Source of the DNA: Reticulascus tulasneorum
Taxonomy: Eukaryota; Ascomycota; Sordariomycetes; Glomerellales; Reticulascaceae
Assembly (NCBI GenBank): GCA_001557505.1
Contig: LSAX01000001.1
Span: 2,046,001 to 2,110,000, forward strand
Reading direction: 5' to 3'
Length of the DNA: 64,000 nt
Each line of letters opens with the position of its first letter. Positions within the stretch are counted from its first letter, which is position 1. This document shows, one piece after another, positions 47,218 to 57,240 of the stretch. The position numbers and the translations under genes were made by a program. A model generated the notes under the pieces. That model had not been told where the DNA came from. It did no database searches and saw only the letters and a program-made list of their open reading frames with translations.

Positions 47218-48176
47218 TCGCAGCGGTATCTGCCTGGTCCGTATCGCCAGCACGCACCGGATCATCACGGTTTGCTTGTTAGGATTTTACGAGCTGTCCA
47301 CCGTGGTATCTTTTGGCATGTCCTGCCAGGTGGTTACGATGGAACGGGTAAATCGCGTCACAAAACTTACACGAACGATCCGAACGTGTTAGAGAATAAA
47401 TAGCTCTTTGGCCCTTGTCGGCTCTGCAAAGTATAACAATCTTATTTCGGCACTAATGCTCGACGAGATTGGCGCTCAGGTTGGTTGGTTGTGGCCAAGG
47501 TTCAGGAGAGGAAGTAAGTGCCGTGGCAGGCACTATCCACGTTTGCCCGGTTTGATGAGCAGGCTGGACTTGGTGTATATACTCTGTCTCTACGTCTGTC
47601 ATGACAAAATAGGAGGCATTGAGTGCCATGAAGAAAGGCATGATAATTGTATGCTTCTGTCCCTGCACCTGGGTACTCCTCGAGTTCTGGAACCGTGCCC
47701 CGGACTGATCGACCTTGTATACTCGTTTCACTACACAAAATCAACTTCTGTGTTCGTGTCTAAGCTTGAAATTGATAACGGCACGCCTATGCCGCCACTT
47801 ACTCACGGCAACCAAGAACGGCAGTTCATGTGGCATGGAAACACAAACGTGGCGGTTATTGGTCAGGCGTTTCTCAACATGCCAAAGCCTAATCTCGGCG
47901 ATTATAAAAGTATATGCAAAGAAGTCCAATGAATGCCACATCGCAGCCAATTTGGCTTCGCGTACAGATAACCGCAACGGGTGGTTCTCTATAGGCGCTA
48001 ATGAGGAAAGCTGACTATGTCAACCCTGTGGACTGCGGGCAGGTCACACCTGGGCACCTGTGCTACAAAAGTCTGTATGCTCCTGGCGTCTATCTATCAA
48101 AAAATGCTCCTGGCCAGGAAGGTCGATGCGGTTCTCGCGAACCCAAAGTCTTGGATCTCTTATCCCTATCCCCGTT
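47218..48176. other. Convergent intergenic region
   Basis: About 960 bases between the homeobox and NAD kinase stops. A 174-codon plus frame at 47408-47932 and several shorter frames occur, none with recognisable sequence. Nothing called. Confidence 0.55.
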
Positions 48177-49943
48177 TCACATTCCCAGCAGGCTCATCTG
48201 CCGCCTCAGTGGGCTGGCGCTGATACTCCCGTCCTCGCTTGCGTAGCACGCCGAATCCGTGTCGATATCCCATTCCGGTTCCTCTTCCTTGCCATAACCT
48301 GCAGGGGAGCCGGTTTCGGGGTTGGTTTCGAAGGCTTTCTGCATCGCGGCGCGGGTGTTCCACCGCAGCGTGCGCGAGACACTGTCGAACCACTCCGTTT
48401 GCGTGCGAAGTACAGTGGGCAAAGGGTACTGCGAGGCAGTGATGGTGACATGGTCTCCCTGCTTCAGCTCCAGACGGCCTTTGCCGTCGAAGGCACAGTA
48501 GGCTGTCGCGCGTGAGTTGCGCGGGATGGAGACACGTAGAAGCATTGTGTCGGAGAGGACCATCGGTCGAAAGGAGAGGGTGTGGGGACAGATCGGTGTG
48601 AGCAGGATGGCCGGAATGTCTGGGTGGACAAGAGACCCCCCAGCTGAGAGTGAATAAGCTGTCGAGCCTGTTGGCGTAGAAAATATGCATCCATCCGCCT
48701 GAACCACAGTAAGAAGCTCATCGTCGCCGTAGAGTTCCATGTTGGAGACGTACGGGGACGGGCCCCGGTCGATGACAAGCTCGTTGAGAACCTCAAACTG
48801 CTCTCCCTCTTCCAACTCCTGCCCCTTGGCGCCGTCTCTGTAGACAGTACATGTGAATCGCATTCGCAGATTTACGCGCATGCCTTCTTCGCCCATAATC
48901 CGGTTGAGATGCTCCTTGTACTTATCAAACTCGAAGCTGGTCAAGAAACCCAAGCTTCCCAAGCTGAACGAAAGTACAGGTGGAACAATACGTTGAAACA
49001 GCCACGAGGTGAATAGGACAGTGCCGTCGCCGCCAAGTGTAAGTACCAGGTCGAACTTCTCTGGCTGGCTCCAGCACAAGTCCGGGGTCCAATATCTGAG
49101 CATGTCCTGGAATCGAGGATTGTCGTAAACAATGCCCTGTGCATTGAAGCGCTTGGAATTTCGAAGCTTCGCATCAACGTAAACATTGACTCCCAAGTCA
49201 GAGCCATATCTGGGCGTCTGAAGCAGCCATTGAGTCAGCTCTCTGGTTAGGTAAACAAGCTCATTGTCCCTGGCCTTGGTGACAATCATAATGTTACGGA
49301 CGGCGCGTTTGATGGGACGACGCTGGAGCTGTTTGGAAACCTCTCGGACACCGGTGGCGGTCTGGACCAATCGTGAATGCGACATGGAATCATCGTTCTT
49401 GATCTCCTCGAGCACCTTGTCTATGTCAACAGCGTCATCGAAGCGATTGTGGTAGAAGCAGGGCGACTGTAAAGAGGGCAAGGCAGTCGTAGGAGTAATG
49501 TTACGATTGGCGAGATCTTGGAGGGCGTCGGCCAGCTTCTGAGAGGATGCGGTTGTGGGTCGGCCGTCGACCCCTGCCTGGGCGGACAACATTCCGGTTA
49601 GAGACAACGCTTCAGGCTTGTTGTTACGGGCGACCGAAGCCAAAGCTTTCATAATAGTCTGGCGAGGAATCGAGTCGTGCGAAGGGGCGTTCCTGCGATG
49701 TCCCAGGTAGTTGTCTTTAGCCACGGGACCGTCGGAGAGAGCAGATCCGCCTGCAGCGGAGGTACCGGAGGAGGAAAGGTTCAGGTCGGCATATCGAGAG
49801 AAGTTAGTGATCGATGAGTGATCATGAATTGAAGTGGAGGTTCTCGGACGGTCGGGGAGGGAGGGTTTAAGTCCATCGGACTGCAGAGGAGGATGGTTCA
49901 GGGCGGGGTGGAGAGCGGTAGGCGAGGAGATAACTCCAGACAT
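48177..49943 (-). CDS. UTR1: ATP-NAD kinase
   Basis: NAD kinase, which phosphorylates NAD+ to NADP+ and so supplies the cell's NADPH pool. A single uninterrupted exon of 588 aa, the longest intronless gene here. The N-terminal 150 residues are Ser/Pro-rich. The catalytic part shows LVLTLGGDGTVLF at about residue 300, SLGFLTSFEFDKYKEHL, ELVIDRGPSPYV near 387, then ADGCIFSTPTGSTAYSLSAG near 415-433 and AFDGKGRLELKQGD. The GGDGT and PTGSTAYS blocks form the nucleotide site. No mitochondrial presequence is evident, which favours the cytosolic UTR1-type paralogue over POS5; the symbol is by analogy. The upstream DNA is unusually long and purine-rich on the plus strand. Confidence 0.95.
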   Translation of the reverse strand: MSGVISSPTALHPALNHPPLQSDGLKPSLPDRPRTSTSIHDHSSITNFSRYADLNLSSSGTSAAGGSALSDGPVAKDNYLGHRRNAPSHDSIPRQTIMKALASVARNNKPEALSLTGMLSAQAGVDGRPTTASSQKLADALQDLANRNITPTTALPSLQSPCFYHNRFDDAVDIDKVLEEIKNDDSMSHSRLVQTATGVREVSKQLQRRPIKRAVRNIMIVTKARDNELVYLTRELTQWLLQTPRYGSDLGVNVYVDAKLRNSKRFNAQGIVYDNPRFQDMLRYWTPDLCWSQPEKFDLVLTLGGDGTVLFTSWLFQRIVPPVLSFSLGSLGFLTSFEFDKYKEHLNRIMGEEGMRVNLRMRFTCTVYRDGAKGQELEEGEQFEVLNELVIDRGPSPYVSNMELYGDDELLTVVQADGCIFSTPTGSTAYSLSAGGSLVHPDIPAILLTPICPHTLSFRPMVLSDTMLLRVSIPRNSRATAYCAFDGKGRLELKQGDHVTITASQYPLPTVLRTQTEWFDSVSRTLRWNTRAAMQKAFETNPETGSPAGYGKEEEPEWDIDTDSACYASEDGSISASPLRRQMSLLGM

Positions 49944-52900
49944 GGCAACGGTTCTCCGAAAAGAGAGGGGACAAATATTAACCTATTTTCGGGGCGGATA
50001 ATGTGACCACAAAAGCAAGACAGGGGGCGCTGACAGGGCTCCGTCGGTGATGGATGCGAGACTCGAGATGTAGTGTGGCTGATGATTGACTGCCGCAACA
50101 CCCTCTTTAGGCCGACACTAAGACCAAGTTGAATTCGCAATCAGGATTCGACACTTTCCTACCGAATGGCCGGTGCTTGCGGGCCACAGATACAAAGACG
50201 GTTGAATGCTGGCGTTACCCGTTGTTTGTCTCGCCTGACAAGGTAAAGTCTGAAATATCGACTCGGTGAATTGAACGAGCTGCTTTGGGTGTTGTGAGTG
50301 ATGCCGGTGGAGTTGAAGGTTTACAGGCCCGCCGTCTCCGAGCGGATGAAAGTCTGCTTCACGCTGCCGTCAGCCACTCTGTGTTCCCGACTCTCTTTTG
50401 GCCGCAACGAGTGGCCGCAACCAGGGATTGTCTTACAAAGAGGTGATTCGTGTCTGGTCAGCGCTAAAACAGTGATATCAAATCTGAAAACGGGAGTATC
50501 CTGGGAACCGCCGACGGGTGAGAACCGAATCGACGTCTTTGCCTGACAACACGGTCGAGATCACACTATTGGATGTCCGTGTTGTGATTGTGTGATCCGG
50601 GGTGCAGGAGCGGACGGCACGTGGTGCACCAAAATGTATCGAGCCGAAGAAACGGATTTGAAAGAATCGAGCGAATCGCAATGCGGAAAGCGTCAAAATG
50701 GGGTATCTCGAGAACCTGCTTGGAGCTGGTCTATCTGTATCGACGCCGGGTCTATATGTAAAGCTTGGAGTCTCGATGCTGGCGAAAACTAATGAATAAA
50801 ATGCCGAAAAACAATGCCGCAGATATGTGTGGTCTATAAGAGGACGATGCAAACAAGTGTAATGAAATATATCGCTATGCAGAAGATGAAAGTAGAGCGT
50901 GTAGCAGGTATCGCAACTTAAGCATCTAGAGGGAGTAGTACCAAAGGGCTTGTGGAAGTGAAATAATATATTGACAAGAAGTGAAGACGAACGACGTCTA
51001 GCCTAGACAGTGGGAGAAGATGGAGGAATGAAGAAGAAAGAAGAAGAAGAAGCGGTGGCAGTAGTAGAATAAGAATGGATAGATAAGATAGTAGACGAGG
51101 TGGATGCAAGAGGTAGAGCAAAAGAAGAAGATGCAAAGGACACGGGTAATTGCTAGAACTACCAGAGCTCTGCGTCACTACTATAGTTGCCTCGAGGCAG
51201 GAGAGAGAGGGAGAGAGCGCGAGGTAACTGTCTGGGTCTACGACAAGAAGACTGAAGAGAGGAGAGGAGGGGGAGCTATCGTAAAGCTGAGGCCAACCTG
51301 ATGGGAGCTTTTTAATATTTTGCACAATCCGGACGTCGATCCAGATGCGAGGGTGGTGAGTGATGGGCCTGCCAGGGGGTGGGAGGGGCCGAATAGGAGG
51401 ATGTCAGGATGTGAGAGGTTGGTGCGTCCCGCTCAGGGGAAACACTCACACACACAGAAAGAGAGAGACAGAGGATAGAGGAGAGAGATGGGGAGAGGTG
51501 GAAGACAAAAGGACAGGGAGACAAGAGAGGAACATGATAAGCAGAAGAGAAAGAAACAAAGAAAGGTAGAAAGTGACAGGCCCGAGTCGACAAGACTCAG
51601 AAAGGGGGAGTTGTTCGCAGTAATTAGTACACTGAAATAACTATCACTGTAATTCCATACATAGGCTTGTCCCTGTAAACTTTTGTTTCTGTATTCCATC
51701 TCCACAGGCACCCGTAGCGCTTTCACCGATCCGCGTCCTTCTTCTTCGCACAATGTATTGAGCCATCTCTTTTACATAGTACGTACTTCGTACTGCATGT
51801 CTCTTATCTCCCGTAGGCTCCCCCATGTATTACATATGGACACACGTAGGTGGGATCCGTGCATCGTGGCCAGATACTACTCACAGGGTATGTAATTAAG
51901 TACACCCAGTCCCTTGCAGCGAGCTGGGGTTCTCTTAAAGACAAAACAAGAGCCCTGTCGGGGCACCGCCTTCATCAGTTAGGCCAGCTGCAGAAGAGCA
52001 AGGCATCTCTTCCCGAGGGGGTCGGGACGACGCTCGTAACTACATAGTATACGGCTTCCAGGATACGAAGCAGCGGAGATTTTTAGGATTGCGAATCCCA
52101 ACACCAAGCATTGTGCAGAGTAGGGGTGTGAAATAAGCTTGATACAAAACCTGCTGGTTCCAAGCTGCCGTTGCCGCCCAGGGGATGAAATTCCTCGTTG
52201 TTACTTGTAGCACATCAGCAAGTATCCTTCTACGTGATCTCGTACATAATGCTTGGGGGTAGGCACATCGCAGTACGTGTATAATTGTATGGGCAGTTAC
52301 ACCACCGACATGGAGTCCCGGCTCTTCGCTGTTCTCCCGTGTTACGGGGCGATCCTCGCATTCGAGGCAAGGTTGAACGTGTGGATGGCAATGTTGTCCA
52401 CCCGCACAGCAGTACTACATTGCAGGTAGTAGACAGTAGAATTACTTGCTTACGTAGCTTGTATTAGACGTCGGCAGATGCCAGAGCCCCTCATCCCTAC
52501 GCGCAGCGTAGCCTAGTAGTCCATATGGTTCCGCCGTGATTCGGTTAGTCATTGGCATTGAAGGTTCTACTTGGACAAAGAAATCCCTTAAATAACCGTA
52601 CGTCTGGAGCGGAGGTGAAAGTCTCGGGTCAACCTCGAAGACGGACTCTGCTTGGGGGAGGAAAGCCTCCTGCTTGGAGGCGAGATGGGGAATTTTCGTG
52701 CGGCATATCGTCTCACGTCACGGCTTGCCCCATTCTGGGTAGCCAGGCGCGCACAACCCTTCGAGCCGACTCCACAGTTCCGCCGCATAATCTTGCAATG
52801 TTTTGAGAATTGAGCCTCCAATCCCCTCCAGCCCAGCGAATCCAGAGAGAGCTGCAGGGAAGCTGGCTGTTTGCCTATGTTTGACGTGTTGCGGATCATA

Positions 52901-53912
52901 CAGCGCCCGCCCTGTCTAGCGCCAATCAAGCTGTGATCCTCCCGCTGGGGACCCCCGAGACAAGCACAAGCTACGTTATACGTTGAAGGCCCCTTCTGTT
53001 TTTCGCCGTGTGCTCCGCTGGCAGGCGTCGTCACAGTTGGGTTGGACTTTGGTTAACCCAGCCTGGAGTTGTCGTACCGCCACCACGACCCGCCCCCACG
53101 TGTCGGGATCCCCTGCACTAGCGTTGAAGAACAAAGCGGTCCAGAACATTGTCATGTTATCTATTCGTCCGCGCTTCTATTCTGTAACTAAGGGTTAACT
53201 AGTCACCTACATACATTTCCTAATCCTGTCAGCCATGGCCGCTGTCACTTTCTTGCAAGGCATGCATGTGTGTAAGCTTATATGATAGGGTATACATTTG
53301 TGCCAGCTATCAATCTGTATACAAAAGCCTTACTGCCTGCTGTCAGCGCCAGGGGGGAGAAACGAAGGGGACAAGCTCCCAGTTCCGTAACTGCCTCTAA
53401 GGTCGGCCCCATAAAAGGCCCTGAAGGTGAGATGAAACGGCGCCTCAAGCCGCAATAGTAGCACTCCCAAACACGACCGTGCAAGACGTTCTCCACCTCT
53501 GGCCTGACTTTTGGCAATCATCCCCAGGATCGCCTTCCAGCAACGCGACCTGCGTGCCACTGCCATATCTCTCCTCCACGTCTGTCGATGCCGGGATGAG
53601 TAGGTACGTACAGTAGTAGCCGATTAGGCTATCCCGAGGGAATCCTCTGCCGACAGATACTTTTCACTCGTCGCTTCAGTGACACAACTGCCGCAGTCGT
53701 GTGTGCTTGTTTGCCGCCCAGGTCCCAGCAACGCCTACTTCGTCTCATGTCGTGTCCAGGATCACGGCCCAATTGCCGGTGTATCCGCACAAGGCCCATC
53801 CCTCACGCACCTGATGCATTCGTCGACAATGTTCGAACGCGTGTTTCTTAGCTATCCACAGGCCTCTTCCGCCCAATGCTTTTCGTCGCACTGCCAGAAT
53901 CTGTGTCTGGAC
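49944..53912. other. 4-kb gene-poor interval upstream of NAD kinase
   Basis: No supportable protein gene over nearly 4 kb. Bases 49944-50900 probably include the NAD kinase leader. A strongly purine-biased tract occupies about 51000-51580. Bases 51700-53900 have scattered short frames and no recognisable domain, tRNA or structural RNA by eye. A covariance-model search would be needed to exclude noncoding RNA genes. Confidence 0.5.
51000..51580. repeat. Purine-rich low-complexity tract
   Basis: The plus strand is dominated by A and G in runs such as AAGAAGAAAGAAGAAG (51031 on) and GAGAGAGACAGAGGATAGAG (51461 on), with a short CACACACACA stretch before the latter. The complementary strand is pyrimidine-rich and lies 1.1-1.6 kb upstream of NAD kinase in its sense direction. 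Confidence 0.8.
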
Positions 53913-54813
53913 TCATTTCCAATGAAGGTCGGAAACTGCTTTGGCTTCCGTCACCGATCGAATGAAGTGCTTCATATCCTTCGCGTCCCGGCCATCCTGT
54001 ACCATGTCTGTGTCAAGGCTATGCTGGTGATGTCCACAGCATACAGCACGGCCAATACTGACGACTTCATCCCATTCCGACATGGAGAACTGTCCTTCGC
54101 TCTCAGCCAGAAGGAGATCCTCTTGGGATGTGAAACCCAGGACGTGAATTGACCTTGCTTTGTCTATTTCCAATGGGGATGGGTCTATGATGATTCCCTT
54201 CCCGTCAGCTTCCCATGGCACGGCCAAGGTTGTCGAAGTGGCTATCGTCTTGAGAGGGACAGTCGCCGATAGCAAGCCCAGGATAGACCCATGAAGTAAG
54301 ACTGGGATGATAGCAAGGTTCTATCACGGGGCCTAGTCAGCATCATCCTACAGAGTACGCAGTCTCGCCTGCCAGGATGGGTTCACGGTGATGTACTCAC
54401 AGATTTAGGTTGAGCCAGTTTGCTGTTCACATGGTCGTTCTCCGGCGTTTCTGTTATTTGAAGAGTGAGCTGGATAAGACAGCGAGGAAAGTTCTTGACG
54501 GGAATGAGCTGTCGAAGTCCGGATTGCAAGATTGACTCGAGGTGACGTTCTCTCGTGCCTATATATACATCAGAATTTATGAGCCCATTATTTTGCAAGC
54601 GACTTTGCGAGGAGAATTCCAACCTCCAACTCCTGCCGAGGGTCGTATGATGACATCCACGATAGCTTCGAAAGGGTTCTCATCACGTCTCTGTGCTTCA
54701 ATCGGCCCATTTACAGAGGCAACAACAGTATATCCGCAGTACGAGAAAGTCGCCGATCCATCTGCCTTGGGTAAGTGGGAAACTTGCCCTTCAGGGTCTG
54801 TCGAAAGGGCCAT
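53913..54813 (-). CDS. RRP46: Exosome complex subunit RRP46
   Basis: Rrp46 is one of six RNase PH-like subunits of the catalytically silent ring of the RNA exosome, which channels RNA to Rrp44/Rrp6 for 3'-5' degradation. Three exons, 54813-54624, 54558-54401 and 54320-53913, with introns of 65 and 80 nt, give 251 aa. Exon 1 has MALSTDPEGQ, GSATFSYCGYTVVASVNGP, then EAQRRDENPFEAIVDVI. Exon 2 has GTRERHLESILQSGLRQLIP and FPRCLIQLTLQI. Exon 3 has LLSATVPLKTIATSTTLAVP and the C-terminal part of the fold. Each exon is in a different frame, so no single long frame reveals the gene. It faces PTPA across an 800-bp divergent region. Confidence 0.92.
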
Positions 54814-55611
54814 CCTAGGTCTTGCTGGAATTCCAGGTGTTAGGTCGTCGGATTAAAAATCGTGTGACAGCAAGAGACGAACGGTTGATGAACTTTTCTT
54901 GATAGAAAGTGTGGAGGGGTAATTCCCCCCCGCCGAGGACCTACTAACCAGTCTAGCTACGTAAGTCCCGACTAAGTACCTTACCTTAGGCGGCCCTAGG
55001 TACTTCGTACCCAGCAACCTCTTGATTACCTACCCAACTTAAGGTACCTTACTTACATAGCTCCTCGATCATCCACCTACTTATTAGGTACCTTAGCTAC
55101 GTAGTAAGGCAGACTTACCGCCATTGCACCCCGCCGTAGCATTTGCTGCGGATCAAACATCACTGCAGCGTGCGCGTTGGATCATTATCCCCCACCATGA
55201 TCGGTTATGGTGAGTCAACCGTCTAGTCAAGATATCGACTACAATAGTCCGTACCCCCCTACCAGTTGCGCATGTAGTACCTAGGGAACTTTGTCTTGTG
55301 TAGGCAGGTAGATGTATCTGATTATTTTATTGATAGTACCTGCCTGGCATTCTGGCAGCGGCCATATTCAGGTTAGTAAGTTAGGCGGCAGTTGTAAAGC
55401 ATCTAGTACCAGGTAATTAAGTGCCTGTAGGTCCTCCGCTGAAAGCTAAAACGTCCCTACCTATACGGACTATGTATGTAGAGGTGGCGCGCTACGTAAC
55501 GCGGGGCGGTAGCTTCTAGGTCAATTGATCATGTAGAGGTAGGGATCCTTCACCCACTCCCGTCCCGATATTCCAATTCTCATACCACAACGTTCGATTC
55601 TTCCAAGCACC
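54814..55611. promoter_or_regulatory. Divergent promoter region, RRP46 and PTPA
   Basis: The only DNA between two divergent starts. It is densely packed with GTACCTTA, TAGGTA, TACGTA and GGTACC motifs at 54957-55110 and again at about 55260-55530. No gene seen. Regulatory role inferred from position. Confidence 0.55.
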
Positions 55612-56910
55612 ATGGCTTCGCTAGATGCATCTTCGACTGTGCCGCCCAGGATTAGCCTTCAGGACTCTCGTTCCCTGCCAAGTAATAAGCTTCCCAAGCT
55701 CGAGCCTCGCCGCCGTCGAGCCACCGCTTCGAATCCCCTTCCTCTACCAGAGACACCCAGCCTTCCGCCGCCTCCTGCGGAAAACACCATAGCATACAAG
55801 GTGCCGTCGCGGAGAATATTGTCCTCGAAAGACCATGACCTTTTTCTTTCATCGCCGACCTACAAGCTCGTTGTAGCCTTTGTGTTTAGTTTGTCCGAGT
55901 CTGTCGTAGACACGCCGAGTTCTGCCGTCAAGGATGCCGAGTTGACCCTTTCCGTCAAGTCGATTGTCAGAATATTAGATGAGGCGGAGGATCTGGTTAG
56001 GAAGTCTCCTCCGAACGAGGCAGGGGGTTCGAGATTTGGCAACAAGGCATTTCGTGGCTTCTTGGATTTGGTGAAAGCCAAAGCTCCTGAGTGGCACCAG
56101 CAGCTTGGGGTGAAGGACATGGCGGCGGTCGAGGAGGTGTCCATCTACTTGACACAGTCCTTTGGTAACAAAAGTCGTATTGATTACGGTTCTGGCCATG
56201 AACTCAACTTCATCGTATGGCTTTTATGCCTGTATCAACTGCGAGTTGTTACCAAGGATGACTTTCAAGCCTTGGTGCTGCGGGTTTTCAGTCGCTACCT
56301 CGAGCTGATGCGAGAGGTGCAATCCACTTACTACCTCGAACCTGCCGGATCCCACGGTGTCTGGGGACTAGACGATTATCAGTTCTTGCCCTTCCTATTT
56401 GGCGCCTCCCAACTGCTCCACCATCCTTTCATCACACCCCTCGCCATACATCAGGAGCTGACGCTGGAGGAATTCGGGACTGACTACTTATATCTTGGAC
56501 AAGTCAACTTTGTGAATGGGACAAAGACCGTCAAGGGCCTGCGGTGGCATAGCCCCATGCTCGACGATATCTCCGCCGCCAAGTCCTGGAGCAAGATCGA
56601 GGGCGGGATGCGCCGGATGTTCATCGCCGAGGTATTGAAGAAGCTACCAGTGATGCAGCATTTCTTGTTTGGCTCTTTGGTTCCTGCAGTGGAGGGTATG
56701 AGCACCGAGTTGAGCACCGGCCACGGTGACGAGGAGGATACTAATGAGGGAGGAGAGTTGCCGTTGGAAGACGACGGGTCCAAGCATGTGCATAAAAGCA
56801 TCGGATGGGGAGATTGCTGCGGTATCAAGGTCCCAAGCAGCATTGCTGCCGCACAGGAGATGAAGAAAAAAGGTGCCGGCGATACCCTTCGCAGAATCCC
56901 CTTTGACTGA
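55612..56910 (+). CDS. RRD1: PP2A phosphatase activator PTPA
   Basis: PTPA is a peptidyl-prolyl cis/trans isomerase that activates the catalytic subunit of PP2A-type phosphatases. One exon of 432 aa with no intron. The first 60 residues are Pro-rich. The PTPA fold then runs through SSPTYKLVVAFVFSLSESV, FGNKAFRGFLDL, the signature YLTQSFGNKSRIDYGSGHE at residues 179-197, and LNFIVWLLCL. Next come GSHGVWGLDDYQFLPFLFGA and GLRWHSPMLDDISAAKSW. The C-terminal extension with IGWGDCCGIKVPSS and a final RRIPFD matches the longer RRD1-type paralogue rather than RRD2; that assignment is moderately sure. The start has a CACC-ATG context. Confidence 0.95.
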   Translation: MASLDASSTVPPRISLQDSRSLPSNKLPKLEPRRRRATASNPLPLPETPSLPPPPAENTIAYKVPSRRILSSKDHDLFLSSPTYKLVVAFVFSLSESVVDTPSSAVKDAELTLSVKSIVRILDEAEDLVRKSPPNEAGGSRFGNKAFRGFLDLVKAKAPEWHQQLGVKDMAAVEEVSIYLTQSFGNKSRIDYGSGHELNFIVWLLCLYQLRVVTKDDFQALVLRVFSRYLELMREVQSTYYLEPAGSHGVWGLDDYQFLPFLFGASQLLHHPFITPLAIHQELTLEEFGTDYLYLGQVNFVNGTKTVKGLRWHSPMLDDISAAKSWSKIEGGMRRMFIAEVLKKLPVMQHFLFGSLVPAVEGMSTELSTGHGDEEDTNEGGELPLEDDGSKHVHKSIGWGDCCGIKVPSSIAAAQEMKKKGAGDTLRRIPFD

Positions 56911-57240
56911 GCCCTTCGGCCATGCGTTCATGTACCTAAGAATTGAAAGAAGGCATCGTTATATAACCCTAGACTAAGAAATATCTATGAGGATGTGACT
57001 TTGGTTCTATCACGTTCCCACCTACAGCTTCCCCAATTAATGCTGCTTAGTATTATACCGTTTCCAAACATGCCTATACATGGCCCGCCTTTCGCCCGTG
57101 TCTTTATCCTCGCAGCCCAATACAAGGGCATTAATTACCTCCCCAATCTATAAGTGCTTCGATACTCCGTATGTTCAGATCCTTATGCAAACACATCCCG
57201 GTGCACAACCATCGTTGGTGCAAAGAGAGCTGCCCCATCC
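56911..57240. other. Convergent intergenic (3' regions)
   Basis: About 330 bases between PTPA and the PAN-like secreted protein. Nothing seen beyond presumed 3' UTRs. Confidence 0.55.

Noticed and set aside
47408..47932. A 174-codon plus-strand frame between the homeobox and NAD kinase genes
   Set aside because: Composition and sequence show no recognisable fold; overlapping frames on the other strand are equally long.
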